Positions 11,201 to 23,200 of a DNA stretch of 64,000 bases are shown here, piece after piece. How positions within the stretch are numbered: position 1 is the first letter of the stretch; every line of letters starts with the position of its first letter. Source of the DNA: Apostichopus japonicus (lineage: Eukaryota; Echinodermata; Holothuroidea; Aspidochirotida; Stichopodidae); the NCBI RefSeq assembly GCF_037975245.1, contig NC_092575.1, positions 8,526,001 to 8,590,000 on the forward strand. The letters run 5' to 3'. Both the position numbers and the translations under genes were made by a program. Under the pieces are notes generated by a model that worked only from the letters and a program-made list of their open reading frames with translations, was not told where the DNA came from and made no database searches.

Positions 11201-14200
11201 AAAACAACTTTGACAACAGAGACACAAGTCCCTCCAAATTATTTCCACCACGTTAAAAAAAGCTTGCACCCTGATCGAACACCAATTGTGTATGACCCAA
11301 GTGTACTAGTGTAGTTGTAGAGATGTGATCGTATCACTGCCTATACTTTGTGTATGCTCTACACAATATATAGGGCAGATGCCAGTGCCCTAACCTTGCT
11401 GTTTTGCAGGAGCCGCCCGCCCCTCATTTCTCCCGCCCTGTCCCTCTTTCAAGTGACTTTCCTGCCTTGCCCCTCTTTCAACCGCCCGCCCTTTTAGTTC
11501 CCCACTCGCCAGGAGGAGCTTCCTGCTTTGACCTTGCAGTGATTTCACCAACGACCAACTCTTCAAAAAGCCCTGTACCTACAATGTGCAGATCTCTCGC
11601 TGACTTCCACGCAGTTCATTACAGCATTGACCCCCGACAACACATTGAAATTTGCTGAGCAGAAGCCTATAGTGATAGGTCAACAATGTGCACCAAAAAA
11701 TCAAATGATATAAACCTGTAACTGATCACAACATCAACATTACTGTCAAATTCTGTAGCGGGAAGTTTTGCTGTAGGCTAGTAACCATACAGTATTTTCT
11801 GGCCTAGACATGCAATTCACACTACTGCACACATAGTGTCTATGAAGTGTTGTAGGCTATGCATATGCTCTGAATGTCGGAAATAAACGTAAAATAAAAA
11901 GGAGTGCCTAGAGAGAAAATGCAAGAATAAAAATACTGCACTTTTAACTGCAGAAAATATTACTTAAAGATCTTGATGAACACGCTCCAAAAAGGCCTAG
12001 TACTTGCTCACAGCTTTTATAAACCCCTGTTGTAAAGTTACAACTAACAGTTACCCAATGTAATTTATTCATACAGTAAGTTGTATTCAAAGTTAAACAA
12101 AGTTTTCCTCTTCCCCAATCACCATAGACAAGTTGGCCCAGCCGCAGCCATTTCCCACCCTTTCACATACAATATATAAATAACTCGTTACACAATGTCA
12201 ATTAAAAAATTCAAACTTCAATGGCTATTTTTGACATTGTATGAATGTTGCACAAAAAATTTAATTGAAACGTGGTCAATTTACCACGAAAAAGTTTCCA
12301 ATGAAGACATTACTGTGGTTTGAATGCCCATTTTACTTTAATAGCAACTCTCAATGCTGAGATCACAAACTGATGTGAGATTAAAAATCCTCTTCAGCAT
12401 CTGAGATGAAATTACCTTTCCACCAAATTCATAAATTGTCTCAACTCATAACATTGTGATCAAAACAGTGATTCAAATATTACCTGATATTCTTTGAAAC
12501 AATTCAACTACAACTTCCTACCATCACTTTTTGCAGCATTTAAAAAAAAACACTGCGTAAATTATGTAAGTTTCACTAGCTCCCATCTTTGAGATCAAGT
12601 TTCAAGCAGATTACATACACTTTACACACATACTGTACAGTATGTACAGTAGAGTACTTTCTTTAAAGGTACTGTATGTTAAACAAGCATATTACACTAT
12701 TACAGTTATAGGACAAAAGCTTCAAATTGTTTTGTCTTTAACCTTTCTGTTTGTTAAGTATAATCCAAAATACTTCATTGTGTTTACCACAGTACATACT
12801 GTACAGTTGTGCACTTAAGTTTCAGACATGATTTTGTAATACAGCAGGTCTAGCATATCCCTTAATGAGCCCCATGATGTGCAATAGGGCATATCCATTG
12901 ACCATTTGTCAGGTGAGATGAAGTTGCATCAATGATTTTGAGATCACTGTTGCATGTCACTGTTGTCAGTATTCTGCATATTACCTGACCAAAGTATATT
13001 TTGTTTTACAACAATTTTTGCTTTCAAGCTAAATCATAAACTTGGATTGTGTATGTGTGGATGATTGCTTATAAATACCATATCTCAAACACGGCAGCTT
13101 TAATATATCTGAAACATTGCATGTGGATGCTTCCAACTAGTTCTAGAAGCCTGATGTTTGAAGTGGAAGTTAATGGTCAACCGAAGGTGAAACTGTAAAA
13201 GATGATACCTCTAGAAAGAAATTTGAAGTCATATTTACAGTAAGATGTGGACCATATCAAATTTATTTAACATTGCCAAGTTTTAAAGTGACCAGAGCAA
13301 ATGTTGCCAACAGAATACATTTTTAAATGATATAAAATCTCCAAGCATTCTAACGTTGCTAATTGTTTGATAAGGACTTGCTAATCATATGTACAGTAGG
13401 TGGAAACCTTGCCGGGCAGTCAACAGTGGTTATGCTTTTTGAGCTCTGTAAGCAATATCAATTACACTAGAATGCAAAATGCATTGAGGTTTCGATGACT
13501 TCATTGCACTAGATTCTGCTTGTTAACCAGAAATACTGTAGCTGTCACAATATGGCCCGAACCTCTATTTTAATGTACAATTACACTATGGCATGATAAA
13601 CCCAGATGATCCAAAATTCTTTAGATAGGATAACTTCAACAGCATAGCTTGGATCTGTTTTAAACCTAGTTTGAGTTAAGAGTTTGATTATTTCGTGTGG
13701 AAGTCAAATGTCATTTGAGGCCAACACAGATCAAGGTCTTGTAACTTTGCAATCACAGTAACTGGGTGAAAGCCAAAGTGGTCAACCACAAACCTTTAAC
13801 CTAAACTTATTTCCATGGGAATAATTCACTTCTAGTTTATTAAAGTACATATTGACTGTAAGAAATTTTAAAAAAAATTACCAAAATTTGTGTCTATTTT
13901 GAGAAATATGTGCTTAAAATCCAAAATAATGCATATTGTGCGCAAGGGACGGATTTTAATGAAAGTAACCTACAGTAACTGTACTGTAGATCACTTTGGT
14001 TGAGTTCAACTTTATTTTGGTATTTAATTATTCATGTCTTAAAGCAGCATTTTGCGTCCTTTTCTATGATTTTTCTCAACCTCACTGACTCCACTATGCC
14101 ATAACGACATACATAACTAGCTTATCTATTTAATTCTTACTTCATATGGTGGCATAAAAGTCGAAAAATTGCAACTTTCAATTTTGTTTTTCTCCAAGAT

Positions 14201-17200
14201 AATTTCCCATGGGATCCCAATAAACCTCGCCCATAAACTAGTGGGTTTTGGGGGAACTGTATGCAATTAATTTTAAATGTAGAATTTGTCTCAATTGGAC
14301 ACTTTTCTCATTATCTGCAAATATCCTTAATTATTCACCAATTAAAGTTGTTGGCAGGGAAAAACTTGGCTAATATCTTAGTTTGCTGTTTTGTGATTGA
14401 TATGTAAAAAACTTGATGGACATGTCAAAAAGTAGAAAACGGCGACCAAACGCAAAATGCTGCTTTATGACATACATTTACATCAAAACATTGTTCACAA
14501 AAACTTTTTTGGTCAAAATTCTGTCTCTCGCATTTTTTAACACAATAAGTTTTGTTTTCAGAGGAAATGTTTCAGTAATATACCTGAAACTCTCCAAAGT
14601 ATCAACTATTGTTTTATCTTAAGACCTGCAGTAAAAATATTTAGAAAATACCATTCTCAAAGGGGTGTGGTCTGCTATGGAAGTTTTTGCGAGGACGGAA
14701 TTTTACGCGAGGGACGGAATTTTAGTGCGAGGGACAGAATTTTTATGTGCTAGAGAAGGAAAATAAAGATCATTTGAAGTCAGCATAGGAAAAAGTCAAA
14801 AAACCTTGTAATGCTGTATAAATTTGTACAACATATAACGAGGAATCAATAAGCCTGTTGGCTTTCTGGTAACTGAAATTTCTCAATTGATCATGGTGGG
14901 TGCTGTTTTGTAAGTTGCAGTATTGTGTTCCTTCATAATATGGGTGTTCACAGCCAGCTGTGTACCTATACACTTCTCAACAGTGGTTTGTAAACAGCTC
15001 AAAGGTGGGTTAATCACTATGACATTTGACAAACTGGAGGCAGCAACGTCTTAAGCAAACAAAAGCGGAAGAACCTTTGAAACTGCTGTTGTTAGCCAAC
15101 TTCTTACTGTATTGTATTCTTACTGAATTGAAGTAGCTTAGTGCATTAATCACTACCACACAATGTCAATGAAACAGATCACAATACCATTGCAATTCTC
15201 AGAAAATAACAATTGTTGGGAAAGATTGCATACATACTGTAGTTATAAATAATAACTAAATTGTAAATTTTGAACATGATGAATAAAAGCAGTAGGAGAG
15301 TGTGTTATACCACATTGGTACGTATTTCTCGATATGTTATATAACTAAGAGTGATTAAACTAATGGGATTGAATTGCTTACATCGAATGATAGGAGGAAT
15401 ACTCATGGCAGTGAAATTACTTTTCTGTGAAGTTAGGGGCATAAGGACGCCTGCAGATCATGAAATACTCACTGCCAACACATGCAAGCAATGCCATATC
15501 GTACTGTAGCAATCACTTCTTCTAGTACTCAGTACTAGCTGTACAATCAGACACTCACACTGGTTTGCATTTATTACCAGCAGTAATTTTATTTAGACTC
15601 TCATGAAGATGGACCCATCCTGGTGCTCTACCAAGTACAAGCCCTGCCACTGCAAAGAGTACAATCCCTGCCAGTGCCTCTTCAAATTCACCCTCCTGAA
15701 ATTGTATATGGGGTTGCTATAGTAATCAGCATATGGAGCCTTGATGATATCTTGACAGGGGACTTTGTTCTGGGTATATTTTCAAGCATAACTATGTAGT
15801 TTTGTGGAAACATGCAGGATATACAACAGGCAATTAAATATGACACATGAGAGGGCATTTTGGCTTAAAAAATGGCCAGACAAAGCTCTAGTTCACCCAC
15901 TGAAAAGACAGTGGTTGCCACTCTGACACCTGATGAGGTCAGCTTTGAGGGACTTTTGGTCAGGGAACTTCTTTATTAAGTATGACAACACATTTTTTTG
16001 GGTCTCTTTATTCCTCGTTCATGTTACATTAAAATTTTTAAACACTATGAAGAGACTTGACGTAAAGCAGTAAGTCCAGGAAAATTTGGTCGATCAGTTA
16101 AAAAGCACATGAATACAATAGTACTGTATATCACCATACAGTATATATGATATATGCTCCCAGCAATAAAATGTACCCTAGTCTTACAGGGGTAAACTAC
16201 GGTTAAATTGGGGTAAAACCTGGTAAATTTGCCACAGTAGCCCTATAGAATAAAATTATGGTACATATTTACAGTATGTTTTACACACCATGTATATTCT
16301 GTAAACCTGTTAACCCTTTATATTGTTGTCATGCTTTGTTTTGACTGCAGCATATTGACCAAATCTGGTGCATACAAACTAGTATGTCATAATATACAAT
16401 ACATATGACATCATGACATACAGTATGAGTTGCTTTGTTGTATGTTTCAACTAAGCCAATTATGATACAATCCACCAATGGGTGAAATGTAAGGTAATTT
16501 GTGGTGTACTGAAATAATTAAGACAAGTAGGAAAACTGTTGTGCAATTGGAATACAACTCTGGTAAATTTAAGGTAAAACTGTGGTACAATTAAGGTAAA
16601 ACCATGGTAAAGCTAATTGGGGTAAAATTGTGGTTAATTAGGGTAGAACTACTGTATGGTAATGCCATAGTCCACATAGAGTAAATTTGAGATAAAACCA
16701 TGGTGAAGATGAAATAGAAAGTGATAAAAGCCATGGTAAAATTGTGGTATGGTACTATTGAAAAACTGGTAAACCTCATCCATAGGACCAAAATACCCGT
16801 CAAATTTTGGTATTGTATAGGGCTATAGTAAAATAATGACTATGAATTATGAGTTGTGTACACTATACAGTAGTATGACATGAGCGTTTGTCACAACTAA
16901 AGCAACGTACATCATTACCTATACACGCAGAGCCAATACAAAGTCCTAACATCTGTGTTACATAGCGCTGTGTTTTGCCGTAAGTTTATACAATGATTAT
17001 TGACAAGACTAGGGCATTTCCAATCACGAATTTGGTATCAATGAAAAGAGCATAGTCTAATCTAGCCAATTTTGCCATTAATGTGCATTTTTCTCCTGTA
17101 GCAAAGTCAAGTTCACGGCACTTTTTGGAGCCATGAAAATGGCCCCAAATTCAATGGAGATTTATCAGCAAGTTCGACAAAAATAGAATTGTTTACTGTT

Positions 17201-20200
17201 TTATAATACGAAAAATAAAAGTTGTGAGATTCAACTTACCGCGTGATTGTGGCTAGCGACCCCTTATTTTGCATTATGCAAACACTTAAACCAGAGGGGT
17301 ACAGTAGGTCTCAAGCAGTTTCGCAAAATTTCATACGTCTGGCCAAATTTTGGGGGCCGGGTTACAAGAAATCTGCTCTCTGAGCTCATTCATTCGCGCG
17401 TTGGGGACTGACTGTTTCCTTTTTGTATTTCAAAAGAGGGAGAGGGTTACTGTGGGACAGTATATCACAGTTGACCAAATTTTTAGGGATATATAATTGG
17501 TCTGGTCGACTACAGTATTATCGCTTTTGGAACTATAGTTCAGTCTTTCAACAGAAGATAAAATGCTGCTACACAGTTTGTACACTGGTGGATTGAAAAA
17601 AAGCAATATCCCATCAGATTTATTTCAGTATTCTTGCAATAAGAAAATGTAACTGTAACTAATTAAAAAAATGCACATTTTAAAGTGTTCTTTATTTTAG
17701 AGAAACCATAGGATGCGACATATTGTCTTTGTGGGAAGGAAAGTGTATACACCATTAGAAACAGTGTTTCCCAACCACTTGGGGCAAGTCAGCCCAACCC
17801 TGGCCAATTCCCATAACAGTATAAACTTTTTTCGCACTGTCCATTAAAAACTCAAGCTACTTTTGACAATGTATGAAGTAGTTTACACATGGAACGTTGC
17901 ACAAAAAGTTATAAATGATGCACATGGTCAAATGGACCGCGAAAATTTACGCAAGTTTGCAATGAAGGCATTACTGTGGTATGTATGCACATATTTCTTT
18001 AAGCAGCTCTGAATGCGGAGAAAACAAACATACTGTGAGATGTAAAATCCTCTTCAGTGTCAGAGATATTAGCTTCCCACAAAATTCATAACTTGTCTCA
18101 ACTGGTAAGATTTTGTGATCAAAACAATGATTAAAATATTATGTGATAGTCTCAGAAACCATTTAACTACAACTTTGTACCATGAAACGAGTGACAACAG
18201 GGCCTAATGTTATGATATTTGAGGGAACACATAGATACTGTAGGTAACATTACAAGTAGGTGCAGTTGCAGAACATACTTTGTGGTCATAGAGCATTGCA
18301 GATACAAGAATGTTTGCAATGGGTGAGGGACTATTAGCAAATCAAATCACAGGAAAGTGGGAAACATATCATTGACTATTTTTAGCAGAAATAAGATTGT
18401 TATGATGTTTACAAACAATCATCTTTACAACTGGAAGATATTTTGGTTCTTTTGAGAAGTTAAAGATTTTGAAAAGAAAGATGTTCATTTAATAATGCGT
18501 TTTGTTATGTTTTCCATAGGCCTAGTTGTGTGTGTACTTTGGGTTTTATTTCTCCCAAAAGGTTAGGTCTGTCGAAAACAAACAGTTTGATGATTTTTCT
18601 TCCCTGGTTAAAAATTATGGTCATCTTACACTTTTGTCTAATACGAATCTAAAAGAATAGAAGATCAGCACGGAGGTTCAAAATAACAATGCTGTCTTTC
18701 AACTAAGTTCAAGTTGACCTTAGTTGTACAGAGTGCATGATCACATGTGTAATTATTAAAATTTTGCCTAACTTCTTTTGCAAGTTTGTCAATGAATACA
18801 GTACCACACCATTGCGATGAAATCACATGAGCAAAATGGAATGGTTGGTTTATTATGTAGGCCTATAGATGAATTTTTAACTAGTAAGCAACCCTGCACT
18901 GATGACAATATGTTTGGGGCTTGTGCTTGTAAAACATTGTCAAACCATACTGTACTTCATGCACATGCAAACTATGGCATTTGCTCAAGTTTACCCACTG
19001 TTACAAACTACTGCATTTTCTCAATAGCAATGCAGTGCAATATTGACCATGAGATCTACCAGCAGAGTATAGCCTCGCAAAAGTGTATTATGTCATTCAA
19101 CTTAATGTTCTTTCTTAAAAGACACCCTTATTTTAAAGGAGCTTTAAAGAAAAATCAATGTCAGTGTTCTGATACTAGTGAGAGGTGAAACTGTAGCAAC
19201 CAAAAAACTGAAAGTTAGCACTGTAAAACTACAGTATGATGTTCAGCATAGGGATAAACTTTTAACTTACTTTAGACTATCCTCATTGTAGTACATTTTG
19301 AGAGAGTTGTAATGAATTTGCAAACATTGTTACATCTTCCAAACTCATAGAAAACAATCTACCTACTTGTCATTTAAATTGTATGAGATTCATTTGTTGA
19401 TGAAATTTATGCCAAAACTACTGCTCTCCCATGTTTGGTAAACAATACTTATTGTGCTGACAGGACTACAACCTTTGATGTCACACATTGACATGTTCTC
19501 ATTATTACAATAATCCTTTCAGCTGAGTTGTTAAAAATCTAAATTTTGACGACATTTTGACTAATCTTGAAATAGATGTGCTTGAATAAAATTGTGGGTC
19601 AATTCACAGCTGAAAGAAAAATGTAGTTTGATACATACAACTTATTACAGTTATCAGTTCTCCTTGTTCCAATTCTAGTTTTAACTTGCCTTCTTCATAA
19701 ATGCAGAAGCATATTTGCAGCACCAAGCCTAGGTGGAGCAAGGAAATGTGTTCTGCTACTGTTTTGAAAAGCAATTGATATACTCAAATACTATTGACTT
19801 CATATATTGCCATTTCAGTGAAAATGTTTAATACCTTTCTCTTTTCATTGAAATTGAAAGTTTTAAACAAGAATCTTTATTGTGGTGTCATGTCAAGAAT
19901 TTCTAGAATCATGGACCGGAAAATCTAAATAGGTTATTACTTTATCCTTAGAAATGAAAGGAGAACTAGAGGATCTGATGGATGTCATCAAGAAGACTGC
20001 CAATAAAGTTCGGGGTAAATTAAAGGGTAAGTATCTTGAGCATCAAATAATTCATTTTCAAAGTGCTATATCGTTTTGCTTGACGAGTAAATGGTCAATG
20101 TCCACCACTTGCGATGTTTGTTCCAAAGACACCAACTAGTAGGGTTTTCTCATATATCATATGGCAATATGTCGATAAATGTGTGTGTATGAGTGGATTT

Positions 20201-23200
20201 AAAAAGAACACTATGATGATAATGTATGCCTTAAAAAGGAAATAGCTGCAATAAAAGACCCTTCCAGTTACCATCCTAACCAGGCTAATGGCTAATAAGT
20301 CATACAGTAGATGTGATGAAAGGTTGTTTTGGCAGTTTCATGGTGCCAGTTTAAATTGTAAGCTGAACATTGAGAACATACAGTCTTAATGGGAATTAAA
20401 TGTGTTAAATGGTTGACCCTTTATAGCCAAAAGTAGAGCTGTTAGAAGGGAAAGAAAAGACGTCACTCTTCTTCATTGTCTGCCTCGTCTGATTCATCGG
20501 CTTGTCCCTTCCATCGGTTAAAGAGACAAGCCTAACCCTGACAAATCGGGTCCTGGTACAGCTTCAGAACCACAGAGCTCACAAGAGCTACCATTGGGAG
20601 AACTAGAAGTCCTCTCAGCATTGGACACCTGATAGGGCCGGAAGGATCTTACTCTCAGAGCAGTTCTCTTGAAGGAGACAAATAAATTGCGTCAGAGGAC
20701 TCCGACATCTCATTCACAGGCGTGGATATTAAAATTGAGGCCTTCGACAGAGTGGTTCAGATAGTCAAAAGTGTACTTGGATTCCCTGAACCAACCCTAC
20801 TGATGGTACCTGAGGAGAAAGGCACACGGCTGGCCCTCAATGCTTCCAAGAAACCTTACCAATTGTGATCCTGGTAGACGCGGAATGCGAAGTCTGTTTC
20901 CGCCTCACCAGAATCTGCCAGAGAAAAAAACTTAGAGCTGCTGGGGTTTCACTGACACATTGGCTCACAGGTCCAATAAGGCGTTAAGGGATGTCAATAG
21001 AGCCACAAGTGTCAGCTTGAAATATGCATATAAAGGAGGAGGCCCGGGTTCGAATCCCGGTGGAGGCTGGAAGTTTTTTCACTGTGCTGGATTTTCAAAC
21101 TCATTACAATTTCAAATATATATATTCATTCGCCTTCGTCGTTTACCTCCATTTCATATATATATTTAAATATTTATATTTGTATATATGTATATGTATA
21201 TATATTTAAACGACAATCGTAATGAGTTGGAAAATCAAGAACGGTGAAAAATCTTTCAGCCTCCACCGGGATTCGAACCTGGGCCTTCCGCTCTGTACGT
21301 GGACATCCTAACCATTAGGCTATGGACCCTGATTGTATGTCCAGAGGTTCGAAACCTGAAAGGTATATGGTCATTTTCACAATCAGTGGTGTAACTTTTG
21401 TACACTCAGGGCCAAAATTTCAAACACCATATATATTGAAATTTTTACTAACATCACATGTTAAAGGGTTCAAATTTTTGTAACTTCAACTTTTCGGAGC
21501 TTAAACATATACGTTTATGGGTGTAATTTTTCGGTGACTGTATGACTCTAGGAAACTTTAAGCAAAAAGATATATTTTTAAGCAACCATATTTACACAGT
21601 GTTAAAACAGTACTCTGTTTCAAGTAAACTTTAAAATGCTTATCATTATATGTTACTTAAAAATGAAAAGGATTTGGCAGAAAGTTTTTATTACTATTGC
21701 AGATATTTCCATGTTAACTGAAAATTTATTGGAAATCAAGGATTGTTTTTCTTAATTTTAACTTTAAACTATTTAAAAAAAAGATAAGGCCAAGTCAAAC
21801 ACCCTGAATAATGTCTCCTCACAGAGGGCTAATATCCAATCCAAGTTGCCCAAAAATCCATGCAGTTTTGCAAAAGTTGGAATTTTCCCACTTACGCGTT
21901 TCGGAGGTGACGTTAACATTTTACATGTGTTTCGGAGGTGACTAAAATGTTTACAAGTTGTTGTAAAGGCTTTTTTTGCTAATTAACAAAGAATTAAACA
22001 CTTAAACTCAATGTATATTCATAACATCTTTAATCAAACACTGATTTAAATAAAAAATATCTCTGCCAAGCAGCAGAGAATGTACATCAACTACCTGTAC
22101 AACTAGTGAAACAAGTGAAAGAATACAGAACACAGAATACAATAGTTTTATGTTATAAAAAATAGGTAAATGTCAGGTAAAGCAAATAAGGGCATTTAAA
22201 AAGCAATTGTAAACATTGGGTTGAAGTCTCTTACTGTGGCACTCATATTGCAAATGATTATCTCACATACAACATATTGTATATACCTTCAGTCTCTTCT
22301 GTTTCGGAGGTGACGCTTAACGTTTACACAACCCAGAAGGCTTGATTCATGCTAAAACACATAGAACTTACCTTGGAAAGTATGAAAAACATTAGAAGGA
22401 TATGTTGATAATATTTTAATGACATTCATGATACTAGAACTGTGACTGCTTTTGCTGCCATTCATGATAACTTGGAGACAATACTGTATCCATTCAAAAT
22501 CATTTGGTTAAATTCACACTGTTTTGGCTAATTGCATATGAAATATTATACCACAAAGAAATGATTAACATTGCGTAGCCATTAGCCATTCTGACTGCTA
22601 GTTACAGTATCATTTATGTTGGTTACACTTTTGGCAGTGAAACTGACTGTCACATTCCTGTAACCTTTTACAAATTTGAAGAGGACATTCAGTCTATTAT
22701 TCTGGAAAAAACACTTCATTAACATGACCTAACCACAGTCTATCAAAGTTTTAGTGAAAAGTTAGGTTAACACTTGTCAAAAACTGCATAAATGATGGGC
22801 TAAAATCATTTAACAGCAGCTTGGCCTTGTTCACATTTAAGAATGCACCAGTACTTCAAGTCCTCTAGGGAAATTAATTCCCTTAGTGTGAACACTCCTT
22901 TACTCATACTTCAAGTCGGCATGCAGTCTTAAGAATTTATTCTGCATTCTCAATAAATGTGATGTGAATGGTCGGAGACTTAATTGTGACCCGAGATTTC
23001 CGATATATCAAGTTGCTATTGGGCGGGTAGTATGTTCATGTATGTGTTTGTCAGGGCGTTGCCCTTCTTAACAGAAACACTACCAAACGATGCTATTCGT
23101 GAACCCATTTCATTTTCTTTGAACCGATTTGACCAACACTGCAGAAAAGACGCGATAACGGTTGTGAGACAAAAGCAAACTAAATGACAGGACTTCCACT

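Larger units (their letters stand above)
7746..19951 (+). other. Intron 3 (12.2 kb, the longest before the last exons)
   Basis: Holds repeat R at about 8190-9310, AGGTCA-rich repeat fragments at about 10600-11110 and 13130-13800, a paired repeat at 12120-12560 and 17770-18190, a 20-bp tandem at 14689-14745, and a GGTAAAA-rich stretch at 16180-16800. Nothing recognised in 9320-10590, 11120-12110, 14760-16170 and 18200-19950. Confidence 0.8.

Noticed and set aside
18817-19188. 123-residue plus-strand open frame in intron 3
   Set aside because: Composition is unremarkable, no domain is recognised, no splice or promoter context is seen, and the length is within chance for 64 kb of sequence.
21259-21329. 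Functional tRNA gene on the minus strand
   Set aside because: Boxes A and B are present, but the acceptor stem has two mismatches, other stems have one each, and the sequence continues into a SINE body shared with the neighbouring copy.
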